Shown: positions 43,867 through 53,694, numbered from the stretch's first letter. The stretch: DNA of 64,000 nt from an uncultured Clostridium sp. (GCA_937885015.1 CALAAS010000026.1:1-64000); one strand, 5' to 3'. Numbers and translations: made by a program. Notes: generated by a model from the letters alone, not told the origin.

Positions 43867-44081
43867 CCGCTCTTTTTTTCTTTCCGCCCTTCTATATACA
43901 AATCGTCCCAATTCAAATTCTGATTTCATAGGATACATTTTCCTAAATAAATAGAAATACCAGAAAAGTGCCATCCCCCTGAGAGATCGCCATACCTTCC
44001 TGGTATTCCCTGCATGCTTTACTGTTTTTCTATTTTCTGTCTTTTGTCTGTGCGTGCCTCTGCTGCCTCGCTTCTGCGAGC
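43867..44081 (-). promoter_or_regulatory. Upstream region of the nickel-lar operon
   Basis: 215 bases between yhaM and the binding-protein gene. It holds small hairpins CTCGCTTCTGCGAG (44067-44080) and CGACTTCTGTCG (44087-44098, just inside yhaM), inverted arms AATACCAG/CTGGTATT (43956-43963, 44000-44007) and a dispersed repeat (43921-43943). No convincing -35/-10 pair or known metal riboswitch was found. Confidence 0.4.
43921..43943 (+). repeat. Dispersed 23-base repeat, copy 1
   Basis: 21 of 23 bases match 62107-62129 in the same orientation, beginning TGATTTCATAGGA and ending CATTTTCC. It lies in the leader of the nickel-lar operon. Confidence 0.55.
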
Positions 44082-45038
44082 TCAAACGACTTCTGTCGCT
44101 GTGGTTTTCCGCACATTGGTTTCCAGAAGACGGCTGTATCCCAGCCACCCCGGATTATCTCCTCCGGATTTTAAGATTTCTATCATAGTTTCCATCTTGG
44201 CATCCGTATTATCTGCAAAATTCAGGGCCAGCGCCTCCAGAAGCGCCGGTTTCTTAGGCGAACCATACTCCAGCTCGCCATGGTGAGCCAGAATACAGTG
44301 CTTCAGCTCCACCGCTGTCTTCTCCGGAAATCCAGGAATCTGGCGAATCCGTTCATCCACCATCATCGTTCCGATGACAATATGTCCCAAAAGCTGTCCG
44401 TCATCCGTATAATCATTTTCCGGAAAGGCGGAAAGCTCTTTTGTTTTTCCTATATCATGAAACAGCGCCGCTGTCAAAAGCAAATCCCGATTCAGAGCCG
44501 GATACGCCCCAGCGTAGTAATCACAGAGTTTCGCCACACTAAGAGTATGCTCAAGCAGTCCTCCCACAAAACCGTGGTGAACGCTTTTCGCCGCAGAATG
44601 GAAGCAGAATCTCTTGACAAAATCCCGATCCTCCACAAAATAGCCGGACGCCAGCTGTTTCAAATACGGATTTTTTATGGACTGAACCAGCGCAGCCAGA
44701 TCCCGGTACATCTCCCGGATATCTTTAGAGCTGACCGGCAGATAATCACTCTCCCGGTATTCGCCCTCATCCGCCTTCCGGATCCGCTTGATATTCAGCT
44801 GATTGGATCCCTGAAAAACCGTCACGTCGCCATCCACATAAACGTAGTCGAGAGGCTCAAAGCTCCCGATGCCCGGCGAACTCAAATCCCAGATCTTACA
44901 GTCAATGGTTCCTGTCTTATCCTGAAGCAGAACCGACGCGTATTCTTTGCCGTTTTTTGTAACCGCGTGCTGCCTGGATTTGCATAAATAAACATCGGAT
45001 ACCCGCGTTCCTTCACGAAACTGTTCAATATATCTCAT
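44082..45038 (-). CDS. yhaM: 3'-5' exoribonuclease YhaM family
   Basis: A 318-residue RNase with an N-terminal OB fold (DKTGTIDCKIWDLSSPG) and a central HD domain (SVHHGFVGGLLEHTLSVAK, ALFHDIGKTKE, CILAHHGELEYGS). YhaM degrades RNA and single-stranded DNA from the 3' end in the cytoplasm. The start at 45038 (MRYIEQF) matches relatives. It follows the HtrA-like gene by 55 bases and is probably co-transcribed. Confidence 0.92.
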   Translation of the reverse strand: MRYIEQFREGTRVSDVYLCKSRQHAVTKNGKEYASVLLQDKTGTIDCKIWDLSSPGIGSFEPLDYVYVDGDVTVFQGSNQLNIKRIRKADEGEYRESDYLPVSSKDIREMYRDLAALVQSIKNPYLKQLASGYFVEDRDFVKRFCFHSAAKSVHHGFVGGLLEHTLSVAKLCDYYAGAYPALNRDLLLTAALFHDIGKTKELSAFPENDYTDDGQLLGHIVIGTMMVDERIRQIPGFPEKTAVELKHCILAHHGELEYGSPKKPALLEALALNFADNTDAKMETMIEILKSGGDNPGWLGYSRLLETNVRKTTATEVV

Positions 45039-45093
45039 ACCTTCAAGTCTCTCCTTCATTCTCATAATCACTCGAAACCAAAAGGCCAGGCAG

Positions 45094-46410
45094 TTACCTG
45101 GCCCTGATTCTCACTTCATACTGCAGTTCGGTATAGCCGCCTCTTCCCTTTCGCATAACCGTTACTGGAACCATCTCGCCGCTCTGGGAATTCTCTATCT
45201 GCGTCTGCAGTTCCTTAAAGGAGGTAATCTCCTTCTCCCCATACCGTATAATAATATCCCCGTTCTGGATCCCCGCATCATAAGCCGGACTTCCCACCGC
45301 CGCTTCCGTCACATACACCCCCGGAGGGATGCTGGAATCCAGCATAGTCTCATTGACTGCCTGCCCTGTCACGCCAAAATAGGCCGCCTCCCGGCCATTG
45401 CTAAGTTTTTCCAGAACCGGTTTATAATCTGATATGGAAACGGCTGCCATACGCTCTGTACAACCCTCTTTCCGGTATGTATCCGACGCCCAGCCGACAA
45501 TCTCTCCCTCCATATTCAGAAGGAAAGTTCCCGTCTCGCAGCAGCTGCTGATATCCCCGTATAAAATCCGCCCCACGCTGTCCGTCATGGGAACACTTTT
45601 CTCCACATAAGACAACATACCAAACGCAACGGAGTGCACCATCCCGGACGGACTTCCCACTGCCACAACAAAATCTCCCGGTTTCAGGACATAGGAATTT
45701 CCCAAAGGCAAAACCGCCGTCTTCTCCTGCGCGTCATCGGGAACGTCACTGGCCTGCACGGCAATCACCGCCATATTCAGTACCTCGTCTGTCTGCTTTA
45801 CCGCTCCTGCGCACTGAACCCCATCCGCAAATGTCACGGAAATAGAATCCGCAGACCTGGCAGCATCAGCACAGGTAAAAATCAGAAATTCTCCGTTGTT
45901 TTTAGCGATGATGGCTCCGGCATAATCGCCGGTACTTTCCACCGGATTGCCGAACAGATCCGTCTGGCGTTTCCCGGAACTTACAGTTACAATTCCCCGG
46001 TCTGCCTGGGCTGCTACAGACCGCAGCACGCTTCCCAGAGACTTCAGGTTTTCCGTTGTAAACTGATAATCCGACAGCGCCTCACTTACCCTGGCCTCAA
46101 TCTCTTCCCTCATCTGCTCCGGCGAAGTAGCAGCCTCCGCCTGGCTTTCCGCCGGCAGCTGCGGATCCTGCTCGTCTCTGGTAAACTGAACCGCCGCCGT
46201 CTCGGATTCCTGCTCCGGGCCAAGATACCGGTCGGCCAAAGGCTTTGCCGCCACAAAACTGGCAGCAGAAATAACACCGAAGGCAGCCGCAAAGCCAACA
46301 AAGGCACATATCCGCTTTGCAATCTGACGTCTGGACATCGGCGGTTTCACAATCGTTTCTCTCATGAATTCCCGTTTTTCCTTTTTCTCGGGTCCTTCCG
46401 TATCCGGCAT
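45094..46410 (-). CDS. HtrA-like membrane protein with degenerate protease domain and PDZ
   Basis: A 438-residue membrane-anchored protein with one N-terminal helix (about 30-55), an acidic linker, a trypsin-like HtrA domain and a C-terminal PDZ domain (GVYVTEAAVGSPAYDAGIQNGDII). The three catalytic positions appear replaced. Where HtrA has TNNHVV this has FTCADAA, where it has SDLAVI this has LNMAVI, and where it has GNSGGP this has ETGTF, giving D, N and T instead of H, D and S. It is probably a non-proteolytic scaffold or sensor. GGAG precedes the start at 46410. Confidence 0.85.
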   Translation of the reverse strand: MPDTEGPEKKEKREFMRETIVKPPMSRRQIAKRICAFVGFAAAFGVISAASFVAAKPLADRYLGPEQESETAAVQFTRDEQDPQLPAESQAEAATSPEQMREEIEARVSEALSDYQFTTENLKSLGSVLRSVAAQADRGIVTVSSGKRQTDLFGNPVESTGDYAGAIIAKNNGEFLIFTCADAARSADSISVTFADGVQCAGAVKQTDEVLNMAVIAVQASDVPDDAQEKTAVLPLGNSYVLKPGDFVVAVGSPSGMVHSVAFGMLSYVEKSVPMTDSVGRILYGDISSCCETGTFLLNMEGEIVGWASDTYRKEGCTERMAAVSISDYKPVLEKLSNGREAAYFGVTGQAVNETMLDSSIPPGVYVTEAAVGSPAYDAGIQNGDIIIRYGEKEITSFKELQTQIENSQSGEMVPVTVMRKGRGGYTELQYEVRIRAR

Positions 46411-46440
46411 ATTACTTTCTCCTTTGAACAACATACCTCC

Positions 46441-46469
46441 ATTATACGGTTCTTCCCCGCGTTATGCAA
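46441..46469 (-). promoter_or_regulatory. Promoter of HtrA-like gene
   Basis: TTGCAT (46464-46469), 17 bases, TATAAT (46441-46446) on the minus strand, with the start codon about 25 bases past the expected transcription start. Confidence 0.75.
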
Positions 46470-46541
46470 GATTTTTATTCCCACCCCGGGGATTTCTATG
46501 ATATACTTATTGCAAAATGGATTTAAGCAGGTGAAATAGGT

Positions 46542-48944
46542 ATGAATGAAAAAGCACTGAAAACCCTTGAATATAATAAAATCATTGACCAGCTGATCGA
46601 GTATGCCTCCACCGAAATGGGCAAGGCACTCTGCCAGGCACTTACCCCCTCCTGTGATCTTTCTGAAATACGGGAAAATCAGGCAGAAACCAGTGACGCG
46701 GTGACTCGAATCCGGATGAAGGGAAGTCTTTCCTTCGGCGGGGTAAAGGATGTCCGCGCCTCTTTGAAACGGCTGGAGATTGGAAGCTCCCTCTCCATTC
46801 CGGAGCTGCTCTCCGTAAGCTCACTCCTTACTGTAGCAGCCAGGGCCCGTTCCTACGGGCGCAGGGAGGATTCGGAGCTTCCCGACGACTCTCTGGATGA
46901 GATGTTCCGTTCCCTGGAACCTCTTACCCCGGTCAACACGGAAATCAAGCGCTGCCTTCCCTCTGAGGAAGAAGTAAGCGACGACGCCAGTCCTGGCCTT
47001 TCCAAGGTTCGCCGCTCTATGAAAATCACGGCCGGACGCATCCACACACAGCTGAATTCTATCCTGAATTCCAGTCGGGCCTATCTGCAGGAAGCGGTTA
47101 TTACCATGCGGGACGGACGCTACTGCCTGCCGGTTAAGGCAGAGTACAAATCCCAGGTTCCGGGAATGATCCACGACCAGTCCTCCACTGGCTCCACGAT
47201 TTTCATTGAGCCAATGGCCATTGTCAAATTAAACAACGAATTGCGGGAGCTGGAAATTCAGGAAAAAAGAGAGATCGAATTTGTCCTGGCCGCCCTCTCC
47301 GGAGAGCTGACCCCCTACATCGACACCATTCTGGAAAACCTTGCGATTCTGGCCCGGCTGGACTTTATTTTTGCCAAGGCAACCCTGTCCCGCCGGTACA
47401 ACTGTATAGAGCCAAAATTCAACGACCAGAGGTACATCCATATCAAAGACGGCCGCCATCCTCTTCTGGATCCAAAACAGGTGGTTCCCATCAACATCTG
47501 GCTTGGAAAAGACTTTGATCTTCTCATCGTCACAGGCCCAAACACCGGCGGTAAAACCGTTTCCCTGAAAACCGTAGGACTTTTTACCCTTATGGGACAG
47601 GCCGGCCTCCATATTCCGGCCTTTGAGGGATCCGAGCTGGCTGTCTTTCAGGACGTCTTTGCCGATATCGGCGATGAACAGAGTATCGAGCAAAGTCTCA
47701 GTACCTTCTCTGCCCATATGACAAATATTGTGTCCATTTTAAATCAGGCCGGCCCCGACAGCCTCTGCCTTTTTGACGAACTGGGAGCCGGCACGGATCC
47801 CACAGAAGGCGCGGCCCTGGCCATTGCCGTCCTGAACTTCCTGCACAATATGACCTGCCGCACCATGGCCACCACCCACTACAGCGAGCTGAAAGTATTC
47901 GCGCTCTCCACGCCCGGCGTGGAAAATGCCTGCTGTGAATTCAATGTGGAGACGCTGCGCCCCACCTACCGCCTCCTGATCGGTATTCCAGGCAAGAGCA
48001 ATGCCTTTGCCATCTCCAGAAAGCTGGGACTTCCGGATTATATCATCGAAGAGGCCAAAAAACAGATTGAAAAAGAAGACGAATCCTTTGAAGATCTTCT
48101 GGCAAATCTGGAAGACAACCGGGTAACCATCGAAAAAGAGCGGGCAGAAATCGCCGCCTACCGCCAGGAAATCGAAACTCTAAAAAACCGGCTGGAACAG
48201 AAGGAAGAACGTTTTTCCGAACAGAAGGATAAGATGCTCCGCTCCGCCAGAGAGGAAGCACAGAAAATTCTTCAGGACGCCAAAGATACGGCGGACCAGA
48301 CCATCCGAAATATCAACCGGCTGGCCAAATCCTCCGGCGTTAATAAGGAACTGGAAGCAGAGCGGACAAAGCTGCGGGGGAAACTTAACGATGTGGACAA
48401 AAAGCTGAGCACCCGCACTCCCGCCTCTCCGAAGAAGGCTGTATCCGCCAAAAAACTGCGCCTGGGCGACACCGTCCGTGTCCTGTCCATGAACCTGAAG
48501 GGAACCGTCAGTTCCCTTCCCAACGCCAAAGGAGATCTGTATGTCCAGATGGGCATCCTTCGCTCTCTCGTTAACATAAAGGATCTGGAAATGGTGGAGG
48601 AAACCTCCATTACCGGAGCCGGAATTCCCGAAGGAGGCTACCGAAAGAGCGGCAGCCATGGCAGCGGAAGCAGCAAAATCAAAATGTCCAAGTCCTATTC
48701 CGTCTCTCCGGAAATCAACCTGATCGGCATGACGGTGGACGAAGCAATCCCGGTGCTGGATAAATACCTGGACGATGCCTATATCGCCCATCTCCCTCAG
48801 GTCCGCGTTGTCCACGGCCGCGGCACCGGAGCCCTGAAAGCCGGTGTACACCGCCACCTGAAACGACTGAAATACGTGAAAGAATTCCGCCTGGGAGAAT
48901 TTGGCGAAGGCGATACCGGCGTAACCATTGTAACCTTCAAATAA
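46542..48944 (+). CDS. mutS2: Endonuclease MutS2
   Basis: An 800-residue MutS-family ATPase. It has no mismatch-recognition domain. Walker A GPNTGGKT is near residue 331 and Walker B LFDELGAGTDPTEG near 410. A long coiled coil spans about 515-640, and a C-terminal Smr nuclease domain has INLIGMTVDEA and HGRGTGALK. MutS2 suppresses recombination and, in Firmicutes, acts on collided ribosomes. Normal length. Divergent from the HtrA-like gene. Confidence 0.96.
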   Translation: MNEKALKTLEYNKIIDQLIEYASTEMGKALCQALTPSCDLSEIRENQAETSDAVTRIRMKGSLSFGGVKDVRASLKRLEIGSSLSIPELLSVSSLLTVAARARSYGRREDSELPDDSLDEMFRSLEPLTPVNTEIKRCLPSEEEVSDDASPGLSKVRRSMKITAGRIHTQLNSILNSSRAYLQEAVITMRDGRYCLPVKAEYKSQVPGMIHDQSSTGSTIFIEPMAIVKLNNELRELEIQEKREIEFVLAALSGELTPYIDTILENLAILARLDFIFAKATLSRRYNCIEPKFNDQRYIHIKDGRHPLLDPKQVVPINIWLGKDFDLLIVTGPNTGGKTVSLKTVGLFTLMGQAGLHIPAFEGSELAVFQDVFADIGDEQSIEQSLSTFSAHMTNIVSILNQAGPDSLCLFDELGAGTDPTEGAALAIAVLNFLHNMTCRTMATTHYSELKVFALSTPGVENACCEFNVETLRPTYRLLIGIPGKSNAFAISRKLGLPDYIIEEAKKQIEKEDESFEDLLANLEDNRVTIEKERAEIAAYRQEIETLKNRLEQKEERFSEQKDKMLRSAREEAQKILQDAKDTADQTIRNINRLAKSSGVNKELEAERTKLRGKLNDVDKKLSTRTPASPKKAVSAKKLRLGDTVRVLSMNLKGTVSSLPNAKGDLYVQMGILRSLVNIKDLEMVEETSITGAGIPEGGYRKSGSHGSGSSKIKMSKSYSVSPEINLIGMTVDEAIPVLDKYLDDAYIAHLPQVRVVHGRGTGALKAGVHRHLKRLKYVKEFRLGEFGEGDTGVTIVTFK

Positions 48945-48993
48945 ATTTCTGTAACGATTACACATTTCTTATACTAGCAGGGAGGACTGCCAC

Positions 48994-49704
48994 ATGGCTG
49001 AAAAACAGCGAATTCTAATTGTAGATGACGACCTTAATATTGCTGAACTGATTTCGCTCTATCTCACAAAGGAATGCTTTGAGACAAAAATCGTCGGGGA
49101 CGGAGAGGAGGCCCTGAAGATATTCCCCGTATTTCGCCCGGGCCTGATTCTTCTGGACCTGATGCTCCCAGGCATGGATGGCTATCAGGTCTGCCGGGAG
49201 CTTCGGGCCTCTTCCCAGGTTCCCATCATTATGCTTTCCGCCAAAGGCGAAATCTTTGACAAGGTTCTTGGCCTTGAGCTGGGGGCTGACGATTACATGA
49301 TAAAACCCTTTGACTCCAAAGAGCTGGTTGCCCGTGTCAAAGCGGTTCTGCGCCGCTACCAGGCCGCGCCCCAACCGGCGGCAGCTGCCACGGAACAGCA
49401 TGGTAATTTTGTAGAATATCCGGATCTGATTGTCAACCTGACCAACTATTCTGTGATTTACAACGGACATTCCATTGAAATGCCGCCCAAAGAGCTGGAA
49501 CTTCTCTATTTTCTCGCCTCCTCGCCCAATCAGGTATTTACCAGAGAGCAGCTGCTGGACCATATATGGGGATACGAGTACATTGGAGACACCCGTACCG
49601 TAGATGTGCATATTAAACGTCTTCGGGAAAAAATCAAGGATCACGAAAAATGGGCGCTGACCACCGTCTGGGGCATCGGCTACAAATTTGAGGTGAAACG
49701 ATAA
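48994..49704 (+). CDS. Response regulator, OmpR/PhoB family
   Basis: A 236-residue regulator with a receiver domain (DDD at 11-13, phosphoacceptor Asp at about 55 in LILLDLMLPG, MLSAK threonine/serine position, lysine in IKPFD) and a C-terminal winged helix (FTREQLLDHIWGYEYIGDTRTVDVHIKRLREK). Expressed with the kinase 30 bases downstream. Confidence 0.95.
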   Translation: MAEKQRILIVDDDLNIAELISLYLTKECFETKIVGDGEEALKIFPVFRPGLILLDLMLPGMDGYQVCRELRASSQVPIIMLSAKGEIFDKVLGLELGADDYMIKPFDSKELVARVKAVLRRYQAAPQPAAAATEQHGNFVEYPDLIVNLTNYSVIYNGHSIEMPPKELELLYFLASSPNQVFTREQLLDHIWGYEYIGDTRTVDVHIKRLREKIKDHEKWALTTVWGIGYKFEVKR

Positions 49705-49734
49705 TGACAGAAGGGATAACAAGAGGCACTGACC

Positions 49735-51138
49735 ATGACACATTCACTTTACTATAAACTGCTGTTTGGCTATCTGTTGTTTGGTTTTCTCGGCTTTCTT
49801 ACCATCGCCACCTTTTCTTCTGAAATGACCTACCGGCATCTGGTCAGTCAGAAATCAGAGGTGCTGTACGATGAAGCCACCATGCTGGCAGATAACTGCA
49901 GTAAAGTATATGAGGGAAAACAGATTGATCTGAAATCGGCACAGCCGCAGCTGGAGGCAGTCTCCGTATACCTCCAGTCCGATGTCTGGATTCTGAATCA
50001 TGACGGAACCATCGTAGCCGACAGCAGCCGAAAACGAACCGGTACAGCCATTGAGGCCTTCGACCCGACCGCGCGGGGCAGCCGCCTCTATTCTATCGGA
50101 GATTACTACGGTCTGTTTGAGAGTCCGGTTCTTTCCGTCTCAGCGCCCATTACCGGCAATATGCAGACCTACGGCTATATTGCCATTCACCTTCCCGTCA
50201 GAGTTATTCAGGCCCAGCAGAACGGCTTTCTAAATATTGTATACATAACCGCCGCCATCCTGTTCCTGCTTTCTCTGATTATCCTTCTGGTTTTTACCCG
50301 GGTCGTCTATTTCCCTCTGAAAAAGATTACCTACGCGGCCGGAGAATATGCGGCCGGCAATCTGGCCCACAATATTCCGGTTGCCAGCCGGGATGAGATT
50401 GGGTATCTGGCCAGCACGCTCAACTACATGTCAGATGAACTGAATAAAATGGAAGACTATCAGCGCAAATTCATCGCCAATGTCTCCCATGATTTCCGCT
50501 CTCCTCTGACCTCCATCAAAGGCTATCTGGAAGCAATTTTAGACGGAACCATTCCCCGAGAGCTGTACCCGAAATATATGAACATCGTCATATCGGAAAC
50601 GGAGCGGCTCAACAAGCTGACCCAAAGTATGCTGACGCTGGATTCGCTGGACAGCAAAGGATATCTGACCCGCACCAATTTCGACATTAACCGCATTATC
50701 AAGGATACAGCCGCCTCCTTTGAAGGAACCTGCAGCGCCAAAGGCATTACCTTTGACCTGACCTTCTCCGATACTATCCAGATGGTCTATGCCGACCTGG
50801 GAAAAATCCAGCAGGTACTCTATAACCTCATTGATAATGCCATCAAATTCAGCCACGAGGACTCCGTCATCTACATCCAGACTTCACTCAGATATGAAAA
50901 AATTTTCATATCTGTGAAAGATACAGGGATCGGCATTCCCAGGGAAAGCCTGAAAAAAATATGGGACCGCTTCTATAAAACCGATCTGTCCCGCGGAAAA
51001 GACAAGCGTGGAACCGGCCTTGGTCTGGCCATTGTCCGGGAGATCATCCAGGCGCACGGCGAAAATATCGACGTGGTCAGCACGGAAGGCGTCGGAACAG
51101 AGTTTATTTTCAGCCTTCCGAAAGCCACTTCCCTGTAA
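49735..51138 (+). CDS. Sensor histidine kinase with HAMP domain
   Basis: A 467-residue membrane kinase. Helix 1 is about residues 10-27, an extracellular sensor loop (about 30-160) follows, helix 2 is about 168-190, then HAMP, an H-box ANVSHDFRSPLTSIKG with phosphoacceptor His near 252, an N box LIDNAIKF, and G boxes DTGIGIP and GTGLGLAIV. The signal is unknown. Confidence 0.95.
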   Translation: MTHSLYYKLLFGYLLFGFLGFLTIATFSSEMTYRHLVSQKSEVLYDEATMLADNCSKVYEGKQIDLKSAQPQLEAVSVYLQSDVWILNHDGTIVADSSRKRTGTAIEAFDPTARGSRLYSIGDYYGLFESPVLSVSAPITGNMQTYGYIAIHLPVRVIQAQQNGFLNIVYITAAILFLLSLIILLVFTRVVYFPLKKITYAAGEYAAGNLAHNIPVASRDEIGYLASTLNYMSDELNKMEDYQRKFIANVSHDFRSPLTSIKGYLEAILDGTIPRELYPKYMNIVISETERLNKLTQSMLTLDSLDSKGYLTRTNFDINRIIKDTAASFEGTCSAKGITFDLTFSDTIQMVYADLGKIQQVLYNLIDNAIKFSHEDSVIYIQTSLRYEKIFISVKDTGIGIPRESLKKIWDRFYKTDLSRGKDKRGTGLGLAIVREIIQAHGENIDVVSTEGVGTEFIFSLPKATSL

Positions 51139-51151
51139 TTGCAATGGTCTT

Positions 51152-52162
51152 CTACAGCAGATACCGTGTTCCATCCCCTCTGGCTCCATACTGATATCCT
51201 GCCTGCCGGAGCATCTGACGGCAGGCGCGGATATCCAGGCCCCGTCCCCGGGACGTATCACTTACCGTATCCCGTGGATTGACACCGGTTTCCGCCGTGA
51301 TCATATTGGCACCGGACATGTAACCATGCAGGCTCGGCTCATGGATCCCGATCCATGGAAAATGCTTCATTCCCGCCATGGCCAGGGCAAGCGCAGCCGT
51401 GTAATTGGACAGCGTGTAATTGGAAATTTCAGGAACACCTTCATAGGGAGTCCCCGGAACTGAAATGCGTTTCATAGCTCCATACTGAATGGTTTCCAGT
51501 TCCATGCTGAAGAAGATGTGCTCCGCCAGCTCCTGAGGCGTATGCTCAATCCCAATGGGTTCCAGTGCATCTAAAAGGTCTAGCCCTGCCTTCTTTGCGT
51601 TTAGCATCGTTTCCTTCCGCTGCTCCGGTGAAAAGGCTGTATCCGTCCCCTCCCCCAGCCTCCAGCAGTGATAGACCCCGGAAAAACCCGCTGCCTTCAT
51701 TTCTTTAAATGCCTCATAGGAAGTATCCCCCACATTCGTATACAGATTCACAGATCCGATCTTATTCTTTTTTACCACTTCCGTCATCCTTAGATATTCG
51801 TCCAGATCGTAATCTGCCATGGTCATCAGCCACAGACCGTACAGCTGGTCCCCTTCTGTGAAAGTCCTCGCAGCGGAGGCAATCGTCGAATCATCCATCT
51901 TTGCGGCAGGGATTTGCGTGAAATCTCTCGCAAACGAACAAAAGCGGCAATTTCCGCCGCAGGGATGGCACTCCAATCCGATCTGGGCAAAAATAGCTCC
52001 TGTGTTATCTGTGCGTTCCCGCACGATCCCTGTGGCGAGGCTGCGCATCACAGCCGCCTCCTCTGATTTTTCCTCCAGCGACAGCAGTTTCACGCAATCT
52101 TCCTTTGTGATGGGTTGTTCTGCATATACTTTCTCGAAAATCTCCGCAATCGTCCGTTCCAT
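51152..52162 (-). CDS. Radical SAM protein, BioB-like, function unknown
   Basis: A 336-residue radical SAM enzyme. The cluster motif is C-GGN-C-RF-C (in ECHPCGGNCRFCSF), a CxxxCxxC, with a C-terminal BATS-like part. The size and N-terminal helix resemble biotin synthase and HydE/PylB relatives, but it is not a clear match to any of these, and no biotin, hydrogenase or pyrrolysine gene is near. It has its own promoter at 52205-52233 and lies beside the TRAP/racemase operon, so it may act on a related compound. Confidence 0.82.
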   Translation of the reverse strand: MERTIAEIFEKVYAEQPITKEDCVKLLSLEEKSEEAAVMRSLATGIVRERTDNTGAIFAQIGLECHPCGGNCRFCSFARDFTQIPAAKMDDSTIASAARTFTEGDQLYGLWLMTMADYDLDEYLRMTEVVKKNKIGSVNLYTNVGDTSYEAFKEMKAAGFSGVYHCWRLGEGTDTAFSPEQRKETMLNAKKAGLDLLDALEPIGIEHTPQELAEHIFFSMELETIQYGAMKRISVPGTPYEGVPEISNYTLSNYTAALALAMAGMKHFPWIGIHEPSLHGYMSGANMITAETGVNPRDTVSDTSRGRGLDIRACRQMLRQAGYQYGARGDGTRYLL

Positions 52163-52204
52163 CTAAAATCCCTCCCCTTTTCCAGCAGTATCACTTTACT
52201 AAAA

Positions 52205-52233
52205 ATAATATCATTTACATGAAATGTTTTCAA
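52205..52233 (-). promoter_or_regulatory. Promoter of the radical SAM gene
   Basis: TTGAAA (52228-52233), 17 bases, TATTAT (52205-52210) on the minus strand. The spacer contains a small inverted repeat CATTT...AAATG. Confidence 0.7.
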
Positions 52234-52327
52234 TACATCACAGGACTGTTTCAATTATTTTAAATATTTAAGCAACTACGATCCTCGCGGAGCGTTTTTT
52301 ATTACGTAGGAAGCAAATTCCTGTGCA

Positions 52328-52374
52328 ATAAAAAAACGGGACGCTGCAATCGCGTCCCAAAAGGGGGGATTGCA
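52328..52374 (-). terminator. Terminator of TRAP operon with possible antiterminator
   Basis: GGGACGC (52338-52344) and GCGTCCC (52352-52358) form a stem followed by a T run on the minus strand. The loop sequence 52345-52351 is perfectly complementary to 52368-52374 just upstream, so a competing hairpin can form. The rest of the 245-base gap is AT-rich with the radical SAM promoter. Confidence 0.7.
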
Positions 52375-52407
52375 GTTCCCGTTTAACTGACTTATATAGT
52401 ATATCGC

Positions 52408-53694
52408 TTACCGTCCCATCAATAAGAACGGGATTCTTGATACGGCCGGCACATTCGTTACGATTGCCAACGCCACCAGCATGGCGATCAGGAATGGTAT
52501 CGCATTCCTCACGGTATCGCCAAACTTACAACGCGCCACATTGGTGGCTGTGTACAGGCAGACGCCAACCGGAGGTGTTGCCAGACCGATGGTCAGGTTC
52601 AGGCAAACGATCATACCCGTCTGAATCGGGTCCACGCCAAGACTCTGCATAGCCGGAGCCAAGATCGGAGCCACCAGCATGATAGCCGGAGCACTGTCCA
52701 TGAACATACCGACTACCAGAAGAACCAGGTTCACAAGAAGTAATTTTACTGCCAGAGATGTCTCCATTCCAACCAGCATGTTGGTTACGGAAACAGCCCA
52801 TCTCTCATTGGAGATAACCCAGCCAAACAGGTAGCAGCCGCCGACGATCAGCATAACTGTACCACTGTCAATGGCACTGTCGATAATGGATTTCCAGAGT
52901 TCCTTCCATCCAACGGTGCGGTATACAAACACTGACAGGATCAGGGAATAAAGCACTGCCGCTGCCGCTGCCTCGGTGGGAGTGAAGAAACCGCCCATGA
53001 TACCGCCGACAACGATGACCGGAAGACCAATACAGGGAAGTGCCGCCTTCGTCGCCTCCCAGCGCTCTTTCCAGCTGGTCTTCTTTCCAGCCGCAAAATT
53101 TCTCCGGGTAGCAAACACATACACAACCAGCATCATGATCATACCCATCAGGATACCCGGAACAATTCCGGCGATAAACATATCACCAACGGATACCTTA
53201 GCCGCTGCACCGTAAATAACGAACGCCAGGCTGGGCGGGATAATCGGACAGCAGCAGGAGGCGCAGGCCGTAAGGCCAGAAGAAAAACCTGCATCGTATC
53301 CTTCATCTTTCATGGCCGGAATCATCAGACAGCCAACGGCTGCCGTACCGGCTACGGCCGATCCGGATACCGTACCAAACATCATACATACCAGAATATC
53401 CACCATAGCGAGTCCGCCTTTGATGTGGCCGACAAAGGCCTGCGCAAAACGCACCAAACGCATGGTAATTCCGCCATGGTTCATGATGTTTCCCGCCAGT
53501 GCAAAGAAAGGCAGGCACAGCATAGTAAAACTGTTAATTCCATAAATAATTCTCTGAGGCACCAGAGCCAGGTTGGCATCTCCAGTACTCAGCAGGGCAT
53601 AAGAGACGGTTGCAACGATCAGAACGAAAGCAATCGGCACGCCCAGGGCAAGGAACAGGAAAAAACTTCCGAACAAAATGATACTGCTAAACAT
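52408..53694 (-). CDS. TRAP transporter large permease (DctM family), second system
   Basis: A 428-residue, 12-helix transport subunit with GVPIAFVLIVATVSYALLS, GTVSGSAVAGTAAVG and GLATPPVGVCLYTATN, the conserved DctM segments. It is the last gene of an operon with dctQ and dctP at 53701 and 54250. Different enough from the first system (11419) to suggest a different ligand. Confidence 0.95.
   Translation of the reverse strand: MFSSIILFGSFFLFLALGVPIAFVLIVATVSYALLSTGDANLALVPQRIIYGINSFTMLCLPFFALAGNIMNHGGITMRLVRFAQAFVGHIKGGLAMVDILVCMMFGTVSGSAVAGTAAVGCLMIPAMKDEGYDAGFSSGLTACASCCCPIIPPSLAFVIYGAAAKVSVGDMFIAGIVPGILMGMIMMLVVYVFATRRNFAAGKKTSWKERWEATKAALPCIGLPVIVVGGIMGGFFTPTEAAAAAVLYSLILSVFVYRTVGWKELWKSIIDSAIDSGTVMLIVGGCYLFGWVISNERWAVSVTNMLVGMETSLAVKLLLVNLVLLVVGMFMDSAPAIMLVAPILAPAMQSLGVDPIQTGMIVCLNLTIGLATPPVGVCLYTATNVARCKFGDTVRNAIPFLIAMLVALAIVTNVPAVSRIPFLLMGR

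Noticed and set aside
43867..44081. Nickel/cobalt riboswitch before the nickel operon
   Set aside because: I could not find the conserved four-way-junction sequence of the NiCo riboswitch, only simple inverted repeats.
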